Both the position numbers and the translations under genes were made by a program. From Acanthococcus lagerstroemiae (taxonomy: Eukaryota > Arthropoda > Insecta > Hemiptera > Eriococcidae), in contig CM063106.1 of assembly GCA_031841125.1 (NCBI GenBank), positions 11,656,001 to 11,720,000 on the forward strand: DNA of 64,000 bases, in the 5' to 3' direction. How positions within the stretch are numbered: position 1 is the stretch's first letter; each line of letters begins with the position of its first letter. The notes below the pieces were generated by a model. It was not told the DNA's origin. It ran no database searches and saw only the letters and a list, made by a program, of their open reading frames with translations. Positions 34,801 to 44,201 of this stretch are shown here, one piece after another.

Positions 34801-35121
34801 TCACCGGCCGAATGGCGTGTGTGGGCCGACTTTGCGGCGAAGACAGTGCGTCAACTGTGGGAGGCGGAAAACCCGCTCTTCCCAGTTGTGGCAACACCAA
34901 CCACGTCGCTACCTCCAACACCAACCAACGGACAGCGGGAATCAAGACGGACCCGTACCCGCAGTCCGGATACCGTCGCAGGTCCCAGCACCGGGAATCA
35001 GGGCGGACCCGTAGCCGGTGCCCCTGCGGGCGGCCCAACACCAACATCAATGACTGGCGGGAATCAGGGTGGACCCGTACCCGCCAGCCAAAGACCTCGA
35101 AAGAGGGCGGCCCCAGACTGA
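31768..35121 (+). pseudogene. R1-clade LINE ORF2: APE endonuclease, reverse transcriptase, C-terminal knuckle; six stops
   Basis: The frame starts at ATG 31768 in a strong context (ACCATGG) and is continuous over 1118 codons to 35121. In-frame stops occur at 32638 (TAG), 33115 (TGA), 33349 (TAA), 34030 (TGA), 34060 (TAA) and 34285 (TGA), with no frameshift anywhere. Domains: APE-like endonuclease (31810-32420) with TNAN and MEPH motifs, but VGNFN where GDFN is usual and LLDH where SDH is usual; RT (33030-34020) with APGPDRIN, SYRPITLLSVLGK, LDIHGAF, GCPQGSVLGP and the catalytic YADD at 33706-33717; C-terminal knuckle with CEC...HVLTEC (34705-34755). The tail (34930-35115) has three NQGGPV-like repeats. 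Normally this protein nicks the target and reverse transcribes the element; this copy cannot make it whole. Confidence 0.88.
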
Positions 35122-35906
35122 TGAAGAGCCCGCTAGAGGGCGGGCCCACCATCCCAAGGACACGAACATTGGAATCCCACTGTAGCTGCGGCGACAGCAG
35201 AAGCGACAACGACAGTAGCGGGTGAGAAAGGTTGATGGAGAAAGGAGAAGCCCAGTGACACCTTGGCACCAGTGAGCGTCCCCTCCCGTCCCAAGGAGCG
35301 TCACTGGTAGGGGACCCTGGAACCTGATACTCGACTCATCTGCTCGATCCACTTTGAGGAAGCGACAAATAACTTGAGGCTGAAGTCTTGTGGTAACCGT
35401 TCGACCATGGAAGCGGCCCCCTCTACTTGGAGCGACCCTCTCGTCTTGGGTGTGTTGCGGAAGCGGCGGGCGGGGAAAGAAGATGGAAGCCGATAGGGAA
35501 GTGTTGTGGAATTACAGGAGACAACTAACATCCTGAAGCGGACTGACACACTAACTGACTGACTGACCACAGACAGACAGATAGTTATACGTAGTAGCTT
35601 AAGGATGTATGTAATAATAACAATAAGTATGACTAAGGTTGTAGTAATAATAATGTTAACGTTAAGTTTTCTCGTTAATAGTAAGTAATTTTAGAAGCCT
35701 CCGCCCTCCTCCCTGCTCTGCGCAAAACCTACTGAAAGGTATGTGGGGTAGCGGAGGGAGACAGGATGTATTTAATGTCACTTGTCGCACACAAGCCAGC
35801 CACCCAAGAAGCATCACCCCCCTCCACGCGGGCTAACCTGAGCAACGGACCTCATCCTGGACTAAGGGGTCCAGCCAATGGTGTGGGGTACGGCGGCATA
35901 AATGTC

Positions 35907-35968
35907 AGTTGGTTCCCTTACGCTTAATAGCGTCCAAATGGACGCTATCCAGCGAGAGGAAACCAACT
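35907..35968. mobile_element. 62-bp palindromic MITE core
   Basis: AGTTGGTTCCC...AGCGTCCA is followed by the inverted TGGACGCT...AACCAACT, a near-perfect hairpin. The same motif GTTGGTTC-x(10)-GCTGAA-x-AGCGTCCA occurs at 36165-36200, 42397-42428 and 47610-47640. Confidence 0.75.
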
Positions 35969-36027
35969 AGCTAAATCCGCTTTTTGAGAACACGTGATTC
36001 GAAGTTCAACCCCCGTTCAAGAGCCAT

Positions 36028-36202
36028 GTAGAAACTATATGACACAGCGTTTACTGATAAGCTTTTTTCAACGTGAATATACATTTTTGAATCAGGGCCC
36101 CAGTTTTGAAAAATTGTACTTTTTACGCCCTTTCCAGCGATACTAATAACTCATTTTGTTTACAAATGTTAGTTGGTTCCCTCTTGCTGAACAGCGTCCA
36201 AA
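36028..36202 (+). repeat. dispersed repeat ending in GTTGGTTCC...AGCGTCCA
   Basis: About 175 bases nearly identical to 42252-42430, both starting GTAGAAACTATATGACA and including TAATAACTCATTTTGTTTAC. It lies just upstream of the second zinc-finger exon copy. Confidence 0.8.
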
Positions 36203-36338
36203 TAGCGGAAAAAACGTACGAACACAAACGGCTCCCCTTTTCTTCCGAAAGTGGCACGAAATATCGACGCCTAAAGGTACAAATTGTATATGGTATCTCT
36301 TGACGTTTTTATTTTTTTATTTATTTTTCCTTGTGTAG

Positions 36339-36422
36339 CTTTGTAGTGAATGTGGAAGAACGTTTAAGTATCGGAAGAACTTAAATGCCCATGTTAGAAG
36401 TCAACATTTAAATGAGTTTTTC
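36339..36422 (+). CDS. zinc-finger gene, C2H2 finger exon
   Basis: 28 codons between acceptor CCTTGTGTAG and donor GTAAGT, phase 0-0. Encodes LCSECGRTFKYRKNLNAHVR then SQHLNEFF, with C-x2-C-x12-H-x4-H. It is the copy adjacent to the rest of the gene, 86 bases before the next exon, and so is probably the original of the duplicated pair. Zinc, DNA-contact and hydrophobic core positions are all intact. Confidence 0.75.
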
Positions 36423-36508
36423 GTAAGTAAAAAAAATTTTAATGAATTCTTTGATCGAATTTTGAAAGGCTCAAAAATACACGCTTCGAGTACATTTTGT
36501 GTTCATAG

Positions 36509-36625
36509 GAATGCGCCCATTGCCCGTTTAGAAGTGGCGTAAAGCGGAATCTACAGCGGCACGTTTTCACACATCATGTTGGACAGCCTAGACCAAAGGC
36601 CAGCGAACGAGTACGCAAGAAGAAA
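36509..36625 (+). CDS. zinc-finger gene, C2H2 finger exon with basic tail
   Basis: 39 codons, phase 0-0, acceptor GTTCATAG and donor GTAAAT (weak). The finger ECAHCPFRSGVKRNLQRHVF followed by THH has C-x2-C-x12-H-x3-H and resembles second fingers of BTB-lola type insect proteins. A basic stretch then ends in VRKKK, a possible nuclear-localisation signal. If the weak donor is skipped the frame stays open to about 36777, giving an alternative C-terminus. Confidence 0.75.
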
Positions 36626-36711
36626 GTAAATATTGCTCTGCCTCCACTGTACTGTATTTACCTGAGATTTGGCCTACTCCATCACATTTATATTGCGTTT
36701 TCTTTCAAAAG

Positions 36712-36780
36712 GTATATTCCAAAAATGTTCAAGAATACATTGAAGAGGGAAACATGCTTATACATATACAGCAGAAATTT
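36712..36780 (+). CDS. zinc-finger gene, degenerate finger exon
   Basis: 23 codons, phase 0-0, acceptor TTTCAAAAG and donor GTGAGT. The translation keeps the finger scaffold (aromatic residue, then G-N-M-L-I-H in the N-L-x-x-H position), but three of the four zinc ligands are replaced (Tyr, Asn and Phe in their places). It is either a relic kept for frame or a structural spacer without zinc. Intron spacing (86 and 80 bases) matches its neighbours, which supports it as a real exon. Confidence 0.5.
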
Positions 36781-36860
36781 GTGAGTATGATTCTTAAGAG
36801 TTAAATCACATTTTTTAATGTAATTGCGATTCTAATCTCATATTGTGTTCATCCCTCTAG

Positions 36861-36938
36861 GAATGTACTGCTTGTAAAAAGTTATTTACGCAGAAAGGAA
36901 ATTTGGCTCGTCATATGACTTTTCATCATGGACAAGAT
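36861..36938 (+). CDS. zinc-finger gene, C2H2 finger exon
   Basis: Begins after TCATCCCTCTAG. Encodes ECTACKKLFTQKGNLARHMT followed by FHHGQD: C-x2-C-x12-H-x3-H, all core residues present. The donor is taken at GTGAAA (36939), giving 26 codons, phase 0-0; an alternative donor a few codons later (GTATAT) is possible, so the 3' boundary is less certain than the start. Confidence 0.7.
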
Positions 36939-37050
36939 GTGAAAGATCGTTTATATGTATATGTGTGTGATAATCTTATTTACAGTACCATAAGTTACAA
37001 ATACCAATTAAGTACACTGATACAGTTTTCCTTAAATCAATCTCTTTTAG

Positions 37051-37149
37051 AAGTGTGCCCATTGTTCAAAGGCTTGGCGGGACAAAAGTGATCTGGGAAG
37101 ACACGTTCAGACTTGCCGTAGCAGACTTCTGCCAGATCACTCTTCAAAG
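37051..37149 (+). CDS. zinc-finger gene, C2HC finger exon
   Basis: 33 codons, phase 0-0, acceptor CTCTTTTAG and donor GTACAG. The finger KCAHCSKAWRDKSDLGRHVQ followed by TC uses C-x2-C-x12-H-x3-C, the variant ligand set also common in lola-like proteins. A short basic/serine linker leads into the terminal exon. Confidence 0.72.
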
Positions 37150-37404
37150 GTACAGTACTTGGTAGAAAGATGTACAGGTTCCTTTATAATAATGTTATCT
37201 AAGTGATATAAAAAAGTATGGGTGAATTGTAATTTGCTACTGTTGTGTTGTTGGTGCGTTTTTTTCCTTTTTTTGTTTCTTTCTTCGAGAGGAGTTTTTA
37301 CAAAATGGTAAAAGGTGCATTTTGGGATAGCAGGCATCTTAAGCGGCCATTTTATGGAGATGGAATACTAAAACTTTTTCTTAATAATTATATTCTGATT
37401 TTAG

Positions 37405-38145
37405 GAGAAGCTGTTTACTTGTCTAGTACAAGAATGTGAAGCTGTGCTCAATTCGCAATATTTAATAAAAAAACATTATGAAGAAGTCCATGATATTTCA
37501 TTTCAATATGAATCTTTGGAATTTGAGTCAAGGAAAAAATTTAAAGAATGGCAGATTGATTTGCAACGGAATGCTGCTTGTCAGTTCTTTGTGTTGAAGG
37601 TATGGAAAAGCTCAACATGCCGCAACTGGAAAATGGTATGTCATCGCACAGGTTTACAACCTACAGAAAACCTAAATAGGAAACGACGTAAGAAACTCAG
37701 CGGTAGCAAAAAATTAAATGGATTTTGCCCTGCTGAAATTATCCTCTCAGAGAATATAAAAGATAAAACATGCTGTATTACTATTCAGAAGACCCACGTG
37801 GGCCATGCAAACAATTGCAATGAGAAAAATGACATTGCTTCAAAACTTGCTCAATATAAATGTGGTCTGAAATTTGATGAAGATATACTTTTTGGGACAG
37901 AAAGGTTCACTGAAAATAGGAATAACAATGATGATGAAGATGGAAGCATTGATCATATTCAAGCAGTTGATAATAATGAGGAAGAATCTGTTGAACAGGT
38001 AGAACAGCTCAAAAATGAATTGCACAATTTAATTGATAACATAAATGATCAAGAGAAATTAGACAGTTTCAAGAAATATGTCTTATGTAGCACCAGACCC
38101 GCACCTTTCACAGAGAAGCCGAAACAAAAAGGTAAAACTGAGTAA
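37405..38145 (+). CDS. zinc-finger gene, terminal exon: C2H2 finger plus MULE/FAR1-like DNA-binding domain
   Basis: Acceptor CTGATTTTAG; 246 codons to TAA, in phase 0 with the preceding exon. It starts with a C2H2 finger, C-x4-C-x12-H-x4-H (TCLVQEC...KKHYEEVH). Next comes RKKFKEWQIDLQR, then a Cys/His-rich basic region with MVCHRTG, NRKRRKKLSGSKKLNGFCPA and THVGHANN. This C...C...H-x-G-H layout resembles the N-terminal zinc-binding region of MULE-type (FAR1/FLYWCH-like) transposase-derived genes seen in insects; the catalytic transposase part is absent. The end is acidic (NNNDDEDG) with a short predicted coiled coil (EQVEQLKNELHNLIDNI). Probable nuclear DNA-binding protein; the family assignment of the middle domain is by pattern only. 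Confidence 0.78.
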   Translation, partial: EKLFTCLVQECEAVLNSQYLIKKHYEEVHDISFQYESLEFESRKKFKEWQIDLQRNAACQFFVLKVWKSSTCRNWKMVCHRTGLQPTENLNRKRRKKLSGSKKLNGFCPAEIILSENIKDKTCCITIQKTHVGHANNCNEKNDIASKLAQYKCGLKFDEDILFGTERFTENRNNNDDEDGSIDHIQAVDNNEEESVEQVEQLKNELHNLIDNINDQEKLDSFKKYVLCSTRPAPFTEKPKQKGKTE

Positions 38146-39140
38146 CAAAAAATAATTTTCTCATAAAACTTTTCTATCATTTTATTGTTTTTCCTGTCTT
38201 CCATATTTTTTCCATATTTTTATCGCTCTCGATGTGAAATTTCTGTTTTCTATGATACCTACTACCTACATTCTTTAAATTGTTATTGCCCTATTCTTTA
38301 TGTATTCTTATTTTTTTTGTGTCAAACTCGTTTGAATGTTCCCTTTTCCACTAGTTTTGTGATCAATTCATTATATGTATACCTACTACCTAGGTACTGT
38401 TTTCCACCTTTTTTCATTGATTATTAAATTTTTTCCTTATTTTTATTGCTCCAATGCAAAATTTTTATTTTTCTTGATACTACTTTCTTTAAATTGTTAT
38501 CATTCTATTCTTTAAGTATTCTTATTTTCCTTATGTCAATCTGTCAAACGTATTTGAAAGTTCCCTTTATCACTCACTTTGTGATAAATTTATTTGGAGT
38601 TACTGTTTTCTATATTTTTTCATTAATTATTCAATTTTTTCCATATTTTGACGCAAAGTTTTTATTTTTCTCGATACTATATTCTTTTAATTGTTATTCC
38701 ATTCTGTATGTATTCTTATTTTTCTTGTGTCAAATTCGCTTAAATGTTCATTATTGCACGCGTTTTGTATAATATACATACATAAGGTATAATCAATTTA
38801 TTTCTCTCCACTTTCACATCTTAAAAACTTGTGTTCCATTTCAATGCTGAAAAATGTTGTCTGTTTCCACTTTATCTTACAAATTTTTATTTTGTTCATT
38901 TTTGTGTTTCGGATTTTAATTACACCTATGTCTTGTTTTCTTATTCTGCAGCATTATCTTCTTATGGATTGACGTGTAGTAGTGGTCAAGAAAGTGACAT
39001 TGCTTAACAAATAAAACATTTGAAACTAATCACACTCCACACTGAAAATAAAATATATTCATTTACATTCAGTTGATTGTTGTACATTTAAATGATTGAA
39101 TGAAATATGAAAAAGACCTACAACATTTAATGCTTACATA
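38146..39140. other. T-rich 3' flank of the zinc-finger gene
   Basis: Degenerate tandem blocks of TTTTTCCATATTTTTATYGCTC and TATTCTTATTTTTCTTGTGTCAAA recur three times (38200-38760). AATAAA near 39008 is a plausible poly(A) signal. No coding frame supported. Confidence 0.5.
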
Positions 39141-39467
39141 TGGGCGTCGCTGAGGGGGGGGGGGGATAGACGGGTAATACTTACCTTATATTTTTGGGGA
39201 GAGATGATCAAAATTACTCTCCTCCCCCAATTCAAATGCCAGTTATATTATTTATACTGGTAGTTATAAAAAATTTGTAAACGAATTAGTACTATGTGAT
39301 ACAGTAATTAGCAGTACCGTACCATATACTTAACTCGCTATATGCATACAACATACTATACCCCTCCTCCCAAAAAATCCACCGACGCCGATGAATGTAG
39401 GTCAAACACTACTGAAAGAATCACTCCCCCCCCCCCACACACGCAAAAATTTCCAGCGACGCCTCTG
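39141..39467. mobile_element. MITE with GGCGTCGCTG inverted ends
   Basis: Left end GGGCGTCGCTGAG and right end CCAGCGACGCCTCTG are inverted copies. Both ends carry long G- or C-runs just inside (39157-39169, 39424-39437). A fragment with the same end CAGTGGCGTCGCTGG followed by a G-run is at 58295-58425. Confidence 0.7.
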
Positions 39468-39484
39468 ACGTCCGCTAGAGAAGC

Positions 39485-40468
39485 AGGGGAGAGTTGCAGA
39501 TATTGAAGCGGTGCCTAAGTCGAAAGTCAGGCCATCCTTAATTGCTCGAGACCGCCTATAGGTAGCGCTTTAGTTCTAAGATGATATAACTAGCTGCTAG
39601 CCGGTTAACCATGTTGCTGACAGGAGGACCCCGGAGTTGTGTTATCATTTTTAGTTGAAAAAATTTCCATAAGAGTACGTGCCTTCTAAAAGTATGTGAA
39701 ATTTTGGCGTATTCAGATTTTTTAAGAAGCCATGTCCATCCGAAGAAGAGTAGTAGATGAAATATCTCGGTATATTATCGATTTAGTCATAGTTTTAGCC
39801 ATATTTTTGTACAAAGAGATGAGACATTAACTGCATGCATCTCTTTCCACGGCCATGTTTGTGAGAAAAAGTCTTGGTCGCGTTAATTGGACCGCATTTT
39901 GTTCCCTGAGTTGGTCCATTTCAAAATCGCATTATTTATCGTATTCGCATTCTGTCACATACAAGACCACGAACTAATGCTATGAAAAATGTGTAGCTCA
40001 ATAATTTTCCATTTCGAACAATAAGAAACGAAAACAAGGAAGTATTGCAAGTTGAACCGGTCCAACTTAGAATAAAATTCTTCAGTATTTTTGATATTTA
40101 GACAGCCGTAGAAAATAATGTTTATTTTTTGCTTAAAAATGTACTAATCTAAATTTCATTGACTCTACATATTTTTAATTATAAATCTTGAGCATTTACA
40201 GACTTTTTCATCCTTTTTTCACAACCGGTCTAACTTTAGAACCCATGGTCCAACTTAAGGCACGGCTCCCAAATTGGACCACTTTTGGATTTTTATCTTA
40301 AAACTTTTCTCCACGGCGTCCTAATAATCGTAAAGCTTTCAAATTTTTATCGAAGGTAGCCAGATGTATGCCCTTTCTAATGATGTACCATACTTTAAAT
40401 TCCGTGTAACGACGGCTGAGTTCGAAGCCTCCGAAGTCAAAGTGGTCCGACTTGGGCAACTCTCCCCT
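39485..40468. mobile_element. TIR element with AGGGGAGAGTTGC ends
   Basis: Perfect 13-base inverted ends (39485-39497 and 40456-40468). The 984-base interior repeats TTGGTCCAACTT-like motifs about six times in both orientations (39890, 39915, 40060, 40225, 40245, 40275, 40440). No transposase frame. Confidence 0.7.
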
Positions 40469-41291
40469 ACATAATTAATATGAAAAAGAAAAAACAGAAA
40501 AACAAAACACGCTCGCCCAGAGGAAAGTTTTTTGTCAAAAAAAGTAAAAAAAACCAAAACAGTAGCACAGTGCGTGATAACTGACTACAGTTCACGTTAT
40601 TCGTTTATTCCGTTCGGATTTCTGTTCATTTCCGTTGCATTCGTGATTAGGTTCCCGTTCTTGTTTGATTTACTACGAGTAAGAATTATTTTTTTCAGTT
40701 CTAGGTTCCCATTCGTTTCCCCGACTATCCCTGTGAAAATCCATTCAAAAGATAATTCATGACAGTCTTTATGCCCAAAAATCAGTTTTATGTTCACTAT
40801 TTGATTGGTCTATACCTGAACCTTAAGTACTGTTGGTTAAGAATTTCTGAAATTCAACCAGAGTTCTGGTTAAATGGGTGTATCAGCATCAGATCACTTG
40901 GTACATTATTGAATTGAGAATTCTTGTGGCAAAATTTTATGTGGAAAACTTGAATTTCTATTGAAGATTGTCAAAATATTGGTCATTAAGAAACGCGGTT
41001 TTTTGGAGGGGGAGGGGCACCCCTGCATTTACCTCTGCATTTCTTACTCTCTCCCAGGATTGTAATAAAGGAAAAGGAATGCTATTCTCGTAAGACAAAC
41101 CGAAATAGGAATGTTACTTATGGAACTCTTGCATTTTCATGAACCATAACCAATTGCTTCGACACTCAGCAATCATAAATGGTTGTAACTCAAAATCATT
41201 AAGAGAATCAATCGTTTCTGTATCTCGGTAATTTCTATTCTCGTATGCTACATTTCAGCAATTTGTACATTTTTTCTCTTTGTTGATTCTT
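40469..41291. other. no gene seen
   Basis: No supportable feature. Confidence 0.5.
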
Positions 41292-41780
41292 CCCGATCTG
41301 CGTTTTTAAGCTTGTGACACTATCTGTGGCAAAAAAAAGTGCTCAAGTCTGTAAATTTCGCAAATTTGTGGTAAAAGTGTGGTAAATATTTAGATCCGCC
41401 CCTTTTATCACTGGAAATATGTCACACGGCCTCCGTGACATTAAAGTGTCACAAATATGCTTATGTGTGACAGTTTATGTTGTCATATTTAAGCAGAAAA
41501 CTGCTTATTTGTGGCAATTTGAGAGAACCTAGAAATTAAATAATTAATCGTTATACTTAAATTCAACTTTGAACATATATTGTCTTGTACTAACTGGGAT
41601 TGTGATTGTGCTCTCATTTCTGTGTTTTAATTTGAAATTTGACGACTACTTATAATTTATGATTTTATATTTAAATATATTTCGTTCGTGTGTTGCTGTG
41701 CTCCTTGACCACCACGTGTGCGAATGAAATACATGGATGGCTACAATGAAAACGAGTAAGTTACCTAATTATAATTATTA

Positions 41781-41987
41781 TCCTGTGTATTTTTCCTCTT
41801 TCAGTCTGTTCTGTTATTTGGAGCTTCTTAGTATATATACGAGTATATATTTCAAAATCACTGGTAAACAGCGCGTGTATGTTCCTCACGCTGTTCACCA
41901 GTGATTTCAAAATATACTCGATCGTATATAGACGATGAAGCTCTCCAAATAACAGAACAGGCTGAAAGAGGAAAAAATACACAGGAT
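41781..41987. repeat. long hairpin, ~93-base arms
   Basis: The left arm (TCCTGTGTATTTTTCC...GTAAACAGCG) pairs with the right arm (CGCTGTTCACC...AATACACAGGA) with few mismatches and a loop of ~15 bases. It could be a MITE or a hairpin-RNA precursor; sequence alone does not decide. Confidence 0.8.
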
Positions 41988-42251
41988 AAGTATATAATAA
42001 TCTTCCTCCGGATGATCTTTGCTGGCGGAATTTTTCTGTAGAATAACATCCTTTATAAGTATCTACGCTTGTTCACCTGATAGATAAGCTGGAATCAACA
42101 TAGCTGCATGATACCTGTATTTTGTGATTGCACTGCGCTGAGAGAATAATATCCGTGCATTTTGGAATTGCTGGCAGTTTGTATTCTGAGAAGGAGCGCT
42201 CCAACATCAACCAAAACCAAAAGTGCATATAAATAGGAACTCAATATTTTG

Positions 42252-42430
42252 GTAGAAACTATATGACATAGCGTTTACTGATAAGCATTTTTCAATGTGA
42301 GAGTACACATTTTTGAATCGGCAGCCCAATTTTGAAAAATTCTACTTTTTACGCTCTTTCCAAACATACTAATAACTCATTTTGTTTACAAATGTTGGTT
42401 GGTTCCTTGACGCTGAATATAGCGTCCAAT
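42252..42430 (+). repeat. second copy of the 36028-36202 dispersed repeat
   Basis: Same start, interior and GTTGGTTCC...AGCGTCCA end as 36028-36202. Nested inside the 41292-43059 element. Confidence 0.8.
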
Positions 42431-43059
42431 TAAGTTGAACAACTTAGTCAGGGGTTGTTTTTAGTCCTGTACTTTATTTTTAGTACCTATCTATAATTAT
42501 TATTTTGTTGTATGTATGTAAAATATACATTTTCTACGTGCTTTTTGTAAATATTGACTACATTATTTACATATTGTTATCGCGCTCCTACCACACTCGC
42601 TTTGCGGTATCGTGTATTTATTTATTCTTATGGCAGAAATATATTTCTGTAATATATGTAATATACCTATGCGATGCTCACAATTGAGGGTGCAGCGGGG
42701 GCTATAACCAGCGCCTGCAGAGGCGAGCAAAAAACTGCGTAAATGTGACACTTATTAAAATGGCACAAATGAGCACATTTCTGTGTCAAGTGGCATTAAA
42801 AACTGCCCAGTAAGCAAAAAACTGCTTAAACGTGACATTTTTTTAATTGACACAAATGAGCACATTTCTGTCACAAATGAGCACATTTCTGTCACAAATG
42901 GTATTAAAAACTGCCCAGTTGTGACACTGGTGGCAGCAGACTGACAAAAACCCGTTCTCGTCTCTGATTGGTGGAATTAATTGTCACAAATTGTACAAAA
43001 AAGTGCTGAAATTATCATGTCACATTTGAGCACTTTTTCTGAAAAATTCGCAGATCGGG

Positions 43060-43676
43060 TTGTATTATACAATAATCAGTATAAGGAGTCAAACAAATAT
43101 TAGGCGAACATATGATACCTCACTGTAACTTTTCTATTCTTTTCTAGTAGAAATACTCATATTAGCCGGAAGTGACTGAATAGCTGGCGAATTTCTCGGT
43201 TTGGCTCAACATATATTAGGAAAATATCATACCTTCCTCAGTAACTTCTATTCTCCTAGTATTAGAAATGCTATATCAGGACTGTCTGATAGTTACCGGT
43301 AATTCTCCTAATCCAGCTCCTCAATTGGTAACATCCAATTACACTGCATAGTGCATAACAGCATAAAAAACTATGGGATGAGATTGTATTTTGAATGCTG
43401 AATACGATGGCGTTATCCATTTTTCTCGAGAACCTCTCGTTTTCCATATTCAAAATTAAAATTTTATTAAAATGTTCACGTTTTATTCCTTTTTGTCGGG
43501 TAGGAATAACTATGTGTACACTGATACTGATAACAATACTGAACGCGTATAGTTGTTCGATCAGTAGTATCATATCTTGATGATACTAAAATTTGCATGA
43601 TAGGAAAAATCAATGAACTATAATCAAAAAATTAACATCGGCATTAAATTCCTCGTTGAAAATACATATAGAATCA
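43060..43676. other. no gene seen
   Basis: 43271-43580 is open on both strands; no similarity recognised. Confidence 0.45.
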
Positions 43677-44193
43677 ATTTAGGGCTAGGGGAAATATGAA
43701 AATGCATATTTTTATAGGGTGCAGCTTATATACGACATATTTGTGTTTTCTTTGTGATTCATAAAATTCTGATGACAATACTGAAATTTTATAGCGCATA
43801 TTTTTGCATATTTTGATTACAAATGCTTATTTTGCATATTTGAGCCATTTTTAGAGCATATTTGTGCATATTTGAGGGTTTTAGGGCTATTTTCACCAAT
43901 AAATAAAAATTATTGTAAAAACAACTGGAAAATAAGAACAAAACGAAGAGATTTCAAATTTGTTTCGAGGGAAGTTTAATTTTCTTCATAAAACAGAACT
44001 GACGTAAAAATTTTTCAATTTTCAAAGCTTCATAGTGTTGCCACGTTATTCAGCTTAAAAAGCATTTTAATTTGATACCCATATGTCGCTATCCAGAGTT
44101 TTCAGAGCATATTTTTGCATATATTTGAGGTCAGATAACTGCATATTATAAGCGCATATTTCGACATTTTAAGTGCATATTTCCCCTAGCCCT
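43677..44193. mobile_element. hAT-like MITE with GCATATTT arrays
   Basis: Inverted ends TTAGGGCTAGGGGAAATATG and CATATTTCCCCTAGCCCTA. The 8-base flanks TAGAATCA (43669-43676) and AAGAATCA (44194-44201) agree at 7 of 8 positions. GCATATTT or its variants occur about ten times inside. Confidence 0.75.
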
Positions 44194-44201
44194 AAGAATC
44201 A

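Larger units (their letters stand above)
28975..35905 (+). mobile_element. near full-length R1-clade non-LTR retrotransposon
   Basis: GC-rich block in an AT-rich setting, with ~865 bases of 5' UTR, ORF1 (29841-31805), overlapping ORF2 (31768-35121) and a ~780-base 3' UTR. ORF1 has gag-like CCHC content. ORF2 has APE endonuclease, RT and a C-terminal cysteine/histidine knuckle, the R1-clade arrangement. Neither flank is 28S rDNA: the left is minisatellite and the right a MITE hairpin at 35907. It is therefore not an R1 at its classical site. End points are approximate, set by where composition and flanking repeats change; no poly(A) or target duplication was identified. Confidence 0.8.
41292..43059. 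mobile_element. 1.77-kb TIR element with CCCGATCTGCG ends
   Basis: Perfect 11-base inverted ends at 41292-41302 and 43049-43059. Subterminal motifs AAGTGCTCAA and TGTCACA/TGTGACA recur on both sides, including a 20-21-base direct repeat CACAAATGAGCACATTTCTG at 42763-42900. It contains a separate hairpin (41781-41987) and an inserted dispersed repeat (42252-42430). No transposase. Confidence 0.7.
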
